From Pampus argenteus (lineage: Eukaryota; Chordata; Actinopteri; Scombriformes; Stromateidae), in NCBI GenBank assembly GCA_036937835.1, contig CM072879.1, positions 12,827,001 to 12,891,000 on the forward strand: a stretch of DNA of 64,000 nucleotides, read 5' to 3'. The notes under the pieces are model-generated. The model searched no databases. It saw only the letters and a program-made list of their open reading frames with translations, and was not told the DNA's origin. Both the position numbers and the translations under genes were made by a program. Shown one piece after another: positions 1 to 11,810 of this stretch (within the stretch, counting starts at the first letter, position 1; the number at the start of each line of letters is the position of its first letter).

Positions 1-2960
1 TGTCTCCATTTTGAAATATATCTTGTGCGCAGGCATGAGGATGCACTTCCACGTGACGCACACTTTCACTGTGTGCTCATTTTCCTGCTGCCAGTTTCAC
101 GCTGTTGATGTACAATTTGACAGGCAGTAAGCAAAAAAAAGTAGAGAGTAAATGTAGAGTAAAACAAGAGAAAAAAAAAGAGAAAAAATACTAAACATGG
201 ATTCAAACAATGCAGGTTTCAAGTTTAGCTTTGCAAATGTTTAACGAGGAAGGAAAAGCATTCACTGTGTTCAACAAGCTTGAGGTGCTGGTAGATATTC
301 AGCTTAATTTTTTTCCTCCTGCTAAAGTAAACTAGGCTAACCGGTTCTGTACTCAATACACAAATACACATCTGTGCATTAAGTGCTTTTCCTTTAATGT
401 TGTCAAATCTAGGTTTCATTCTGAGGATCACGTCTCTCCTTTGCTGTTGGCATACCTGACTGTTTGGACATGTTGTTCATGAGGAATACATGTTTACGTG
501 CGTGCGTGTGCGTGTGTGTGTATAAGCTGACTCTAAATGCTCTGTCACATATTTTTCTACTTTTTTCTGTTGCTGTTGTTTTCATCCTTGTGATGGATAA
601 AGCTCAGTTGGGGACCATAGAAATATTAATAATATTACACTATGAGAAGAGGGGAAAAAAACAACAACATCTAATGCGATGTATGCAGTATAGAATTTAA
701 TGTGTTGTTTTTCATAATAGACTCGGGTGCTCTTTTGCTGATACAATTCAGTCTTTTAAAAAAAAATAAAAAATCCCATCAGTGATTGCCGGTCTCAGAG
801 ATAGTGCAGTCTGTTCCTCTGTTTAGAAAGATCACATCCCTAAATTCACAGACGACTTCACCCCTATTCCTACTGTATTCAACCGATCGTGACGCATGTT
901 TGTATCGTCGTATTGTCTGACTTCTTGGGCGTCCTGTATGCCAGCTGTTTTTGTCTAAAGCAAGAACTAGTGTTTTCATTGTCGTATGATGACATAGATT
1001 TGTTGCTTGCAGTGATTGTTCTTAATCAAAGTGGGGTTAAATTGGTGAAACTTGAGTATGTGTCCTGAAAGTAAGTTAGTGGTGACTGTGCTCCTTGTTT
1101 ACCTTTGACCTTTAAGGTAATTTTTTTTTTTTTTAAATATATATGCCCTAATTTCTGAGGAGGATACTTGTGAAGCGTGTAATTCATCTTGTCACAGAGG
1201 TACAAGATACGGCCGGAAAAAGGGCAATACACTTGAGGTGAAGGGAGCAGAAAATGCATGTAGATGATTGATGATGTACAAACGGTACGATTTTGATATT
1301 TTGTCCATGTGAGTCTATTTAAACGGGGGGAAGCGTAAGCAATAAAGTGGAGCCTTTTCCTCTCTGTGGTTCTCAGGAATTCTGAGGAAAAAGGAAGTCA
1401 GCGTTACATCCAAAAGGACCACGGCTTATCAACTCATCAAAAGAGCGCCCTCTGTCAAACTAAAGCTCCTATCCAAAATGTAAAAGTTTACTATTTAATG
1501 TTGCTATGTGTAGAAATTTCATTCTATTTATATATATATATACACACACAGACACACACACACGTATATGTGTGTGTGTCTGTGTGTGTGTATATAGTGG
1601 GTCACTGGTTTTATGTATAATGACGACAGTGATATGGTCAAAATAAAGACTTCCTTTACTGATGGCGGTCTGATAAAGGAATGGAAGGCTTTTTATGGCA
1701 TGGTTTCTGTCCACTCAACTCTACTCAGAGCACACTACTGACGGATCAATCCTGAATCAATTCACAAAAATAAGGACCGATCCATGCCAGAAAACAACTC
1801 CTTCATCGGCGAAGAACTGCAAGAATCCTTCAATGTAGTTGTACTGAAGGAGTTTATGTTTGCGTTTCCTTTAGTTTGACCGTTTATTGAAATGATAAAG
1901 GTTGTACTCTAAATGTGAGTTCAATTCAAAAATCTAAAAATCTATGTACTGTGTGTAGAAACTGTAGTTGTTTGTACGTGCAAGTATGGAATTTGTGGAA
2001 CAAAAGATCAAGAAAAACAAATCCAAAAAACAAAAAAAACAAAGTTCAATATGACAAAATCTATTGTGTGTTGTCTTTGTGTTTTGTAAATGACTGAAAA
2101 TCTTGGTAAATTCAGTATTTATTACTTCTGGATATTGAGAATATTTTAGTGATGCTGAAAAGGTGCTGTATTTATTTTATGTGAGAGTTGTTCATTATAC
2201 TGGGATTTGCACTTTTGTGCCATTTATCCAGTTCTGAGAAAATGATAAATCATAATGGAAATAAAACTTAAAGACAATTACATTGCAGAGCATGAGATTT
2301 TTTTTTCCCAGTTCAGAGTTTTGTTTTACATTTTGGAAGTAAAGCCTACTGACAATATATTCACTATGAATCCACTGACCTAATTGCAACTGTTAACATT
2401 TAAATTTAATTAAGGCTATTGGGCCATCATTTGCATGCTTTCCTTGCATTTGTCAGTATGAGTTTGACTTGTAAATATTGTTCACATCTACCTCCAAGAC
2501 AATTATGACTAATGATCTTTCTGAAGGCTCTGATATAACTGTCATTTAATGCCAAAAAAACCAAAAGAAACTGTTTCAATGCAAGTACAACCACATTTAA
2601 AGGATGTCTTTTTAATCCTTATGACAGTTATACAACCCTTCCCGAGTTGTCAGATGTTAACACTCAAGTAGGACACTTTAATCCTTCCCATCTGTCTGAC
2701 AGTGAACGCAGCATTTGACAAGCCAAGATTTTTGCTGTGAAAAGGCTCCATCATTGTAAACTTAGCGGTTTGGTTGGTGCCAGTATTGGGGCCCATGGTA
2801 CTTTTTCTGAAGTCATCTTTAGGTGGCTGCAGTCATTGTGTGAGATGCTAAAGCTACTGTGACAGAAATGTGCAAAACCAGATTAGATTTAGTCAGAACT
2901 GCACCTTTTAAGTTTGAGGGGGAGAAAAAAAAAAAAGGCAGCACCCACAAGTATAAGTTA
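1..2960. other. No gene recognised (left edge)
   Basis: AT-rich DNA with homopolymer runs. I see no exon with recognisable protein similarity on either strand; the open frames here are short and lack convincing splice context. AATAAA-type hexamers occur near 1340 and 1642, so part of this could be the 3' UTR of a plus-strand gene lying left of the window, but nothing confirms that. Confidence 0.5.
1531..1596. repeat. TA/CA/GT microsatellite forming a long hairpin
   Basis: A TATATA run is followed by CACACACAGACACACACACAC, then GTATAT, then GTGTGTGTGTCTGTGTGTGTG and TATATA. The right half is nearly the reverse complement of the left half, including the single GA/TC interruption, so the block is an imperfect inverted repeat rather than a simple microsatellite. 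Confidence 0.9.
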
Positions 2961-2963
2961 TTG

Positions 2964-2969
2964 TTTATT
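2964..2969 (-). terminator. Poly(A) signal of the left cathepsin gene
   Basis: TTTATT on the plus strand, AATAAA on the minus strand, 54 bases downstream of the cathepsin stop codon. The position is right for a polyadenylation signal. Confidence 0.7.
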
Positions 2970-3022
2970 TTATAAAGTTCAAACTATCAGATCTGTACAT
3001 CCAGAAGTGGGTCATCAGCTGA

Positions 3023-4822
3023 TCACATGATGGGGTAACAAGCGTAGAGGGCGATGCCGCACTGGTTGTGTTTGTTCCGAGCCATCTTGATGTAGCCTTC
3101 ATCTCCATAATTCACACCCCAACTGCAATAGAATTCATTTTGGTAAATATAATCTTCGTCATCATGAGATAAACAAGTCTCAGACTCACCTGTTTTTGAC
3201 CAGCCAGTAGTCATGACCCCTCTCTGTGCCGTAGCCCACAGCCAGAACGCCATGGTTCACATCATGGGTGCACGTGTGGTCCCTGTACACACCTGTTGGA
3301 CCACAGGTCATGTGTCGAGAGCAAAACTAATCTCAGCATGAAACCAGGCATTCAAAGATTGAGAAACCTCGCTTCCTCACACTACCAACTTTAGAGCACA
3401 AACCACAGATCAGTTTCACTGAAACATGCAAACAAATTTACAGAAAGGGGGTAAATGACTACTCACCATAGCGGTAGAACGCAAATTTGGGCCTTGATGC
3501 ATCAATTGCTACAGAAATTGGGCCAACGTCAGTAAGGGCAGCCTTTAATTCAAATTCATCCCCCTCAGGCAAGACTTCATATCCTGAGCATTTAGCTGCC
3601 CGATACAGTGGGTTATACTTGCATTTGCCACACTGAAAAGGAAAGCGATGTGCAGGAGTTACCGATTTTCCAGCCGTATTTTAACCACAATTGAGCTCAA
3701 ATGTTGTTCCATCATTTCCAGAAGCTCACCATGCCTACGTAGGGGTAAGATGCCTCAGAATCTATGCCTTGGTTTTTAATGACATATTCAAAGCCATTTG
3801 TCATGAAGCCACCATTGCATCCATGGTTTCCATATCTCGTGGAACAGTCCACAAGATTTTGAGGGCTCAGGGACATCAGGACACCTGTGGACTTTTTCAG
3901 TTGTCCTTCCAGAGCGCCAACTGCACTGAAAGCCCAACAAGAGCCGCAAGATCCCTTCAAAAAACAGAAGTTGTTTCCATGAGTGGACCAGACTACAAAG
4001 ACGAGTACACATTAAACCCATTAATGTGCATCAGTACTTTGACCTCACCTGCATCTTGACCTCAGTCACCAGGCCTTTGTCCCTCCAGTCCAGTGATTCT
4101 GGTAGAGCGGTACTGACCCTGCTGAAGTTGGATGGACTCCTCTCCAGGTCAGAGGGCACAATGGTACCCGTGAGTGTGCCAGTGATCTCTTCAGTAGTCT
4201 AAATGAACAAACATTACCAGCAAGTTTCATCAGTTTGTTTAGGTGGGACTAAATGTTTGTGGTTTGAAGTCACTTGAGACAACATATCAATGACATGCAT
4301 GTGGCTGGTATGGTGGTATAGACTACTCACCAGGTCTCCCATGTGGTTCATTGCCAATTCATAAGTGTGCAAGCCCAGGGAGGCTTCCAGGTTATGAACG
4401 TTTATCATTTCCAGGTTTTCTTCCCATATCCGCCTGCGACCCAACTCTTCAATCTGGAAATAGATTAACCAGATGTGATAGGCAACAGCCAAGTAATCCA
4501 TCATACAAGACAGCGTGGCACACAGGTGACGATATTGTTTTAGATGAGGGGGGGATGTGTTTTCTTCAAAACTTAATTCAGATAGTAAAAAGAGAAACAA
4601 TCTGGTTCAATTCGGACAACCATTTACTGGATAATTTAATGCAAAAAAACCCCAACATAAACAAACTGTTGAAAGTGACTAGTTTGACAAACTTGGTTTT
4701 ACCTGATGAGAATACACTTTATTGTGCATCTTCTTCCACAGTTCCCAGTGTCGATCCAGCGCTGGGGCAATAACAGCCGCTGCAAAGCCACAGAAGAGGG
4801 TGAAAAGCAGGTGTCGACACAT
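3023..4822 (-). CDS. ctss: Cathepsin S-like lysosomal cysteine protease, intact copy
   Basis: Papain-family (C1A) endopeptidase of lysosomes; vertebrate cathepsin S degrades endocytosed protein and the MHC class II invariant chain. Seven coding exons, read right to left: 4703-4822, 4331-4453, 4049-4198, 3730-3954, 3467-3632, 3190-3292 and 3023-3122. All have GT-AG borders and add up to 328 codons plus stop. Residues 1-16 or so are a hydrophobic signal peptide. Residues about 17-112 are an inhibitor propeptide with an ERFNIN-type helix (RRRIWEENLEMINVHN). The mature enzyme starts near LPESLDWRDKG. Catalytic Cys137 lies in GSCGSCWAFS, His275 in VNHGVLAVGYG and Asn295 in VKNSWG. NLVDCSTRYGNHGCNGG and the C-terminal ARNKHNQCGIA fit cathepsin S better than K or L. 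The start ATG opens a signal peptide just after an intron acceptor. A similar gene lies upstream. Which teleost ctss paralogue this is cannot be settled here. Confidence 0.93.
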
Positions 4823-4828
4823 TTCTGG

Positions 4829-5125
4829 ATCTGAAAAACAAGACGACAACCGGATGCCTCATTTAACAAGACTCATCAACATCCTAACTCAAACAGGTTT
4901 GGTTCATTCCTTGACTTCACAGCTGCAGTAGACATTGTTAGCATTCAAAAAAACCTCCAGCTGATGGCAGTTAACAATTAGCAACAGTGGGGAAATAAAA
5001 CAACTTAAATTCTTATAGTAAAAGTGAATGTTAAAGATATCAGCGAAACACTGACATACTACCCACATGAGCTGGTGACCCAGGGAAGTCCAAGTTGAGT
5101 CTACGAGAGCCTGTATTTATTACTC
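4829..5125 (-). promoter_or_regulatory. Probable 5' UTR intron, first exon and TATA-like promoter of the intact cathepsin gene
   Basis: On the minus strand a pyrimidine-rich acceptor (CTTGTTTTTCAG) ends just before the short leader of the ATG exon, so the first exon must lie further right. A donor-like GTAGTATG follows a stretch near 5065-5100, and an ATAAATA box lies at about 5115-5121. I infer a short non-coding first exon with a TATA-like box about 20-30 bases upstream. No transcript evidence is available. Confidence 0.45.
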
Positions 5126-5402
5126 GTGTTGTCTCACACCTGCAGATCATTACAGGCAGCAGCCACTTTGATTACAACTGATCAACCAGTCTGCTATTCT
5201 GACTCTGACTATTCTGGGTCCTCTGTTATTAATGCTCCTCTTTCTCTCATTAGCCTAAACAATAAAACATTACAATTGCTAAAACATTTCTAAAGGTACA
5301 AAGCAAGTAATCTTGAACTCAGACATTTGTAAGTATTAATTTAAAAATTCAAAAACATCAACAAGAAAGGATACCAAAACAGATACAGTGGTTTAAATAT
5401 TG

Positions 5403-5408
5403 TTTATT
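5403..5408 (-). terminator. Poly(A) signal of the right cathepsin gene
   Basis: TTTATT on the plus strand (AATAAA on the minus strand) about 155 bases downstream of the stop codon of the second cathepsin gene and well before the first exon of the next gene. The two genes therefore appear to be separate transcription units. Confidence 0.6.
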
Positions 5409-5562
5409 GTATTGTATTTTTCACTATATTCCAGCCTTTCAGCACAGTAGCTGCAATGTGCTGTAGGTGTTGATGATGGTGGTGATGGAAAAAAATGATC
5501 TGATGTCAGATATTAAATTAAATAACTTTGTTGGGACGTGATTCAGGTGACTGGTCTCATGT

Positions 5563-8500
5563 TCACAGTGTAGGGTAGACAGCAAAGCTGGCAATGCCAC
5601 AGAGATTATTCTTGTTCCTGGCAATTCGAATGAAGCCTTCTTCTCCCCACGTGCTTCCCCAACTGGAACCACAAAAAAAACACAAAATATCAGTCACGCA
5701 TGAGACGTCACATGTCACCAAACACACATTTTACAGGTGAACTCTGTACCTGTTCTTCACCAGCCAGAAGTCTTGTCTGTTGTCTGTACCGTAGCCAACA
5801 ACCAGAACAGCATGATTTATAAACTCTGGGTTACAGTCGGGTGCGTTGTATAAACCTGAAAGATGCAGAAAGTTAATGACATGTTACAGTGGCTGAGAAA
5901 ATTAGATGTAAAGCTGATGACATGCATCGCTCTTTAGCTTGGGACCTTCAACCTGTGTTTCCAGTGGAGGGACCAGTATCTCAATTAAGTTAAAAAGCTT
6001 CTGTACTTTTGGAAAGCAGGGACTTTTTCAGGGGGTAGTACTTTCCAGAAGTACAGGAACTTTGGGGGTTTACAAAGCTAAACAGTTCTGACTGATCTAG
6101 TACTTGAATTTACTGTATAGGATGATTTGCCTTGAAGACTCTAAGACTAAGGAAAACGCAAATTAATTTGCCTAATCTAGGTTTAGACTCCAAGGAAGGA
6201 AACTTTTAGTTCTTTTGAAACTTTAGTTTAACAGAGCAAGACATGTTGTAACTGCAGAGATGGACTCCCTTTATAGAAGTTTGAAATAAAGGGGAAATAT
6301 TGAAGCAAAGAGAAGTCACACTACATGTGGTATTTCCTGTAAAGAGTAGACGTACTTTATAATAATCTGGATTTTTTTTTTAAATGCACCAAATTAAACA
6401 TAAAAATGTCTAAAAAAACGTTTCAATTAGACTTGACCTATTATTGGCTCGTCACTAAACCAAAGCCAGGGTATAGCAGCTATTCATATTCACCTCCTTT
6501 GTAGAGGTGGAAAGATTGCAGCATGGCGTTCACGGCCACAGCGACAGGTCCCACTGTGGCCACCGTAGCCTGCAGAGTCTTCTCATCTCCCCGAGGAAGG
6601 ATGTGGTAGTTGGAGCAGTAGCCGGCCTTTCCCTTGTCAGAATAGCGACATTTCCCATTCTACAAGTAGAAATGTCATTTTTCATTGTATTATTTTAAAA
6701 AACTGGTTAATATTTTGCATATTGTAATTAATTTATTTGTCTAAAACACCTTTTTTTAAATCTCTGCATATGTGCAAATATTAATATGCAAATTATTTTA
6801 CCACCTCAGCTAAAAACATATCTTACATGCATTCTAATTTTCTTATCAGATATTCTGAAAAGATTATATCCAAACCCTCATAATGCTTGTTACCGGAAAG
6901 AAACAAAGAAAAGAGAAAGAGATGAGGATGACCTTGTGTTCATAGGGGTAAAAGCTCTCTGAGTCGACACCTCTGTTGCGGATCACGTAGCTGAACGCTT
7001 TAGAGATGTAACCTCCCTTGCAGCCGTGGTTTCCATCATAGGTGCTGCAGTCCACCAGGTTTTGTGGGCTCAGGGGCACAAGGACACCTGTTCGCTTCGT
7101 CATTTGGCCCTCAAGGGCTCCCATAGAACTGAAGGCCCAGCATGACCCACATAATCCCTTATGAAATAGATTATCATGTTATTTTGTGGCCCTAGAAGTA
7201 TAAAGTTATATTTAACATTTTTTATCAAAAATGAGTTGCATGCTGATCCTATAGCGGGGCTTACTTGGTCTTTGACGGGGCTGACCAGGCCGTCCTTCCT
7301 CCAGTCCACATTCAGAGGTATTGTGAAGCCACTCGGGTCCTTAAAAGTGTTGTTTCTGGAATCAACAGGCTCCTCCAGTTCAGGCCGTTCAGCTTCTCAT
7401 TGATCTCCTCGGCTGTCTTCATAGAGAGGAGAGTCGGTAAATATATGAAATACAATACGAGTGAAGTATTACAGTGTTAAAGATCAGTAATGACCTCTGC
7501 ACAACAGCACTCTTCTTAAATTCTGACCCATTTTTCATATACATACTAACAGATACAGCATAATGAAAATACACCCCAGCAAAACAATCATAAAACAACC
7601 ACAAGTTCCCTTGATTCATATCTAGTTTGAACTTCTGCCTTCTGGGGAAAAACAGCACAAAACCAACATCATTTTTATTTTATCTAGTATGATGCCACAC
7701 AAGGTTTATAGCGTGATGATGACACCCCTGTGAAACCGTCCTCACATTTTGTCTCCTAGGCAACTAGAACACACACTAGTTCAGGATTTCTGACAGGAGT
7801 CCAAAAGCTAGAGTGTGTCCCAAACATTGATGCCAGGGTCCTGCAGAGAGCGTGTGAACATCAACACGTCATGCTCATTCGTGTTTCACTGCTCAGGCTT
7901 CCGGCTTTCAGGATTGAAGGAAAAAAAACGTTGACTTTCTGGTACCTTCCAGTGCAGCTTTGGAAATGCTCTTCCTCCCTATTTTTTTTTAATACCTTTT
8001 TCCCCTTTTTCAACTTAAGTCACGCCTGAACAAGGAAACCACACTGAAACATGATCCAAAATCCTAAATGTCTACCAAAACACTAGACATTTTTTTTTTC
8101 TGTAATTTGTATAATCACTTCTTTTTTTTTGCATTGCATTAAATCTCTTAACATAATAAGACAGATTAACAGAGTTGGACACTGACAACCATCTTGTAGC
8201 AATGCCAATGAGTGTGAATGCACTTTAGGTTGTGAGGTCATGCATGGGTCTGAACGGGTCCTGGGAGAGATTTTTGATAAAGTAAGGACTATAATTTATG
8301 TCTAAAATGTTAATGTCATGCAGTTTGGATCCACCAGAGGTCTCTCAAATACATTGTTGTTGCGAATAGTGTCATTATCGTGTTCTGATCGCTCCATTTC
8401 TGGCTCTGCAGTGTGAGGATTGCTGTTTAATAAAATAATCTTTAATGAGGGCATTTTTTCCCCAGTGTCACCACTGGCTGATTTCTGTTAATTTTCTTGG

Positions 8501-9385
8501 TGAATATTTGGAAAAGTGTGTCATATGTAGGCTGTTTTATGACAGAATAAAAACCAAACCAAGTACTTTGTGCAGGAAGGCTCAACTTAAAGCTCAAGAA
8601 ATATGAATGAAACACAGTGAGACAGCAATTAACAAGTTGTAAGATGTCTTGTGCTAAGAGATGTAAGTGATGCAGAGATTAGCTTTGAGCCAGTGAAAAA
8701 ATGCCTTAGTTATTCCTTGTTTTTTTTCTGACCTACTTGGCTGCACTGGTTTGAGGTTAGCTCTTGCAAATATATCACTGCACACCCACTTGTACAGAGG
8801 AACCTTGCTGGATTATTATTAATCAACTGTAATGTGACACAAACAAATAAGCATTCGAATGAGCCTTCTTTTGTTGTTACTATATTGGATTTATTTTAGT
8901 ACTGATTAAGTGAGAAGAAGCAAATTATCTGCATGTCTAAACCTGCATAATTTCAGCGCATGCTTTTTTATTTATCGTTATGTAACTGTGAGCGACTCCA
9001 GATTAACGGGATCCTACCATGTCAGCCAGGTGGTTCAGTCCCAGCGTGAAGTTGTGCTTTCCTGCCGAGGCCTCCTGGTTGTGTCTCAGCACCAGTTTCA
9101 TGTTCTTCTCCCATACCGCTCTCCTGAAGACAATCTCAGACTGAAACGAAAATATAAGGACTGCATGATCTGAGACATCTAGGGTGCCTGTATGTGTGTG
9201 TGTGTGTGTGTCTGTGTGCACGACAGCAAACAGAGAGGAAGACGGGAAAGAGAAATTCACAATCCTACCTGATTATCATAAACCTTGTGATGTTTGATTG
9301 TCCACTCTTCCCATCCTTTATTTATGGTAGACAAGTGGCCGTAGACCAGAGAGGCCATAAGCAACGCTACACAAAGAATGTGCAT
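5563..9385 (-). CDS. Cathepsin S-like cysteine protease, tandem copy with a one-base frameshift
   Basis: Second C1A protease gene with the same exon plan as its neighbour: 9269-9385, 9018-9140, 7265-7416, 6933-7157, 6494-6659, 5750-5855 and 5563-5662. It encodes a signal peptide (MHILCVALLMASLVYG), a propeptide helix (RRAVWEKNMKLVLRHN), the active-site Cys in GLCGSCWAFSSMGALEG, His in INHAVLVVGYG and Asn in VKNSWG. Six exons are intact. The third coding exon is 152 bp between two phase-0 boundaries, where 153 is expected. Its frame is TAEEINEKLNGL at the start and VDWRKDGLVSPVKDQ at the end, with the shift near 7378-7384. As written, translation stops at 7312-7314 after 114 residues. The copy is either a young pseudogene or carries a sequencing error. 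YGNHGCKGG and overall similarity place it with cathepsin S rather than K. An acceptor lies one base before the ATG, so a 5' UTR exon must be further right. Confidence 0.82.
7417..9017 (-). other. Large intron of the second cathepsin gene
   Basis: This 1.6-kb intron separates the propeptide-helix exon from the frameshifted exon and is by far the longest intron in the cathepsin pair. It holds T-rich runs near 7980 and 8095-8130 and no recognisable coding sequence. Confidence 0.7.
9188..9220. repeat. (GT)n microsatellite
   Basis: A short GT dinucleotide run with one CT interruption, inside the first coding intron of the second cathepsin gene. Confidence 0.85.
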
Positions 9386-9394
9386 CCTGCAGAG

Positions 9395-11600
9395 GTAAAA
9401 ACATTATATGAGCAAATATGACCCGTATTATATTCTGAGTTAGTTGATTAATTTTTTAGTTGATTGCTAAAATGACAAACATTCTCTACTTGCAGCTTCG
9501 CAACAGTAATCATTTGCTAATTGGTTTGTCTCTTGTGATACCAAACATAATGTTTTTGGATTTTGTTTGTTGGCCAAAACAAGCAGGTTGAAGATTTTTA
9601 ATTCTTACAGGTCTTTTTAATTGTAGTATGTAAATTCCACCAGGCTGATTGCATCAGTCTCTGTAACAACAGCTAAACAAGTCTAAACTCACAACATGGT
9701 CTATTCCATCAGCACAAACATAATTATCAATGCATTACTAGGTAACACAAGGTGTGTCTTTCTAACACTGTGGCTATTTTTAAGATTGCTTCACCTCAAG
9801 AAGGAAGTTCAAACCTCTTCAACTGTAATCTCTGAGCATTTTTTTCATCTTACAGTACGTTGTAACCACACTATACTGTCAAAAACTCAACCTCACCTCA
9901 ACTCAACCGAATACCAGGCAAACAAACTAAAAACAAAGATAGTTTACATTTACCTTATTGCAGTACAGTCAGCAAGCTTATCTTGTCTTCGTAGAGAAGG
10001 AGAACCCGTTTTAATGACAAAGAGGAAGTAGAAAGGTTTCCTCATACAAACACGGCACAGTTTTTTTTTTTACTCTGTCAGGCTTGTCATGTGCATCTAA
10101 TTTACCACCAGCTGCAGTGGTTGAAAATGCACGTCCAATATGAGATGTGGAAGTGATAGAAGTTACATGTGCAGCTTTACAGTAAGTGATGTGACAAAAT
10201 GCCTGCGGATGAAAAAGTTTGGTGACGAATTGGGTTAATACAGATTGATAGAAACGAAAGCTTGTCGTTTTCTAGATGACTGTTCCTTCCTTTTATTATT
10301 CAAAACAAGATAACACAGGATCCAAACACAGACGCCGAGTTATATTTGACATTGCACAAGTTTCTGAGAAACAGCAGAATCTGAATCAGAATCATCTTTA
10401 TTGTCATTGTATTTTGTACAACAAAAATCGAGCAGTGTCACATTGTCAAATCTTTTCCTGTTCAGACAGCTGGAGGATGTTTCCCAGTTGTTTGTTTGTT
10501 TGTGTTGCATTGAGTGGGTGGAGGGGGTTGTGTCTCTGGTGGTGTTTTTTTTTTTTTCATTTCATAACATGATTTCTTCCTTGGAGTAAACACAATATAC
10601 TGTAAAACACACAAATAAACAACAACAAAAAGGGAAATACAACATGCATTTTATTAATATCAGATTCATCTTAATTGTGTATTTATTTATATTGTACTCC
10701 AGGATACATAAATTTCAGTGTAGTATACAATTGGCAGTAAAGTAGTGCATTATCCTTGTCTGAGGAGATGTAAGTACATCATGAAAAAGCTTTTCAATGC
10801 TAAATATATGACTGTGATGATATACTCATGCAAGCTGATGGCTTGTAGAATTACCCAGAAACATCACAGCTGTCACCGCTACAGGGAAGAGTGATGACGA
10901 CAAAAAAGGCAGGAGGATATAATGCAGTTTTGAACTTTGGTTTTTCCCGAGGCTCTAGTTGGCTTTCATCACTGATCTTGTGTCTCTCTGAATCCGGGCT
11001 TGGACAGAGATCCGCTGATGAACGCAAGTTACCAAAGGTACCAGATGGTAAGCTGCTCGCTGACTCAGCACCAGCACTTCTTGTGGTGTGGTGATCATGC
11101 ACCTATTGTATCAACATGCCACGTAAGCCTACAGCTGAGCAGAGAAGCTGAACAGGACACTTGATTAATGTCTTAATGTGATATAAAATCTGGACTCTTT
11201 GAATTTACACCTATTAAATATATGAGGCCACACAATTTTTCAAGTCTTCTAGAGATGTGGTGATGTAGAGGAGAAACCACTTGACCAAGAATCAGCAAAA
11301 TCTAAATGCACGAGAGAAACTGTTACCTCCTATTTCTTATCATTGAAACTTAAAATGTCAATTATTTATGATTAAATAATTGCACTTATTAACAGTGTTT
11401 ACCCTTGTTTCGGGACATTTTCATCATATAGTGTCTGTAGCTTAAAGAATTTGCATTTTGCATATATACAGTATACTTGTCTTTTTCTTAATCAAATGTT
11501 CAATTGGCTCTAACAGAACAGGTATTCCTTTATTTCTAAGTGGCATTATTAGATTCAATCCCATCTGTTGTGCTCCTAAATCTCTATATTTGGCTGACCT
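9395..11600. other. Upstream region of the cathepsin pair; no gene recognised
   Basis: The 5' UTR exon of the second cathepsin gene should lie somewhere here on the minus strand, but I cannot place it. At 10851-11102 both strands are open for 65-80 codons; neither reading resembles a family I know. The rest is AT-rich. Confidence 0.4.
10376..10440. mobile_element. Short interspersed repeat tail (AATCAGAATCATCTTTATTGTCA type)
   Basis: The stretch contains an AGAATCATCTTTATTGTCA core followed by ACAACAAAAATCGAGCAG. Such CTTTATTG-containing tails are very common as short retroposon fragments in teleost genomes. Assignment rests on remembered sequence flavour, not on a database match. Confidence 0.5.
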
Positions 11601-11810
11601 GTGCCTGCCTCCTGTCATCCAGTGCAGCTTGTTGGATGCAGTCCACGAACAAGTGCATATAATCCCCCAGCATGCGTCGAGCTCCCGCGCGTCCCAGAGC
11701 CAGTTTTCTGTTGCCATGAGGACCACGAGGCAACAGGGGAACTGATTTGGATCATCACGCTTCCTCCGGAGCTGAGTGTTTCAGGATGAAGCTTTCTTGT
11801 CATAATACGT
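11600..11810. other. GC-rich patch, possible promoter or unrecognised exon
   Basis: A CpG-containing island-like patch in otherwise AT-rich DNA. It could be the promoter and first exon of the downstream LINGO-type gene. On the minus strand it also reads openly as LPRGPHGNRKLALGRAGARR followed by MLGDYMHLFVDCIQQAALDD and then RRQAQ, with a weak GTCAGC donor. I do not recognise that peptide, so no gene is called. Confidence 0.35.

Noticed and set aside
3691..4059. Plus-strand 122-codon open frame over the cathepsin gene
   Set aside because: It is antisense to the catalytic-Cys exon and part of the next intron. The minus strand carries the conserved protease.
5563..9385. Calling the second cathepsin gene cathepsin K, as expected from the human CTSS-CTSK order
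   Set aside because: It has a YGNHGC insertion after VDCST and other cathepsin S-like features absent from cathepsin K. The HAVL and NKNN similarities to K are too few to outweigh these.
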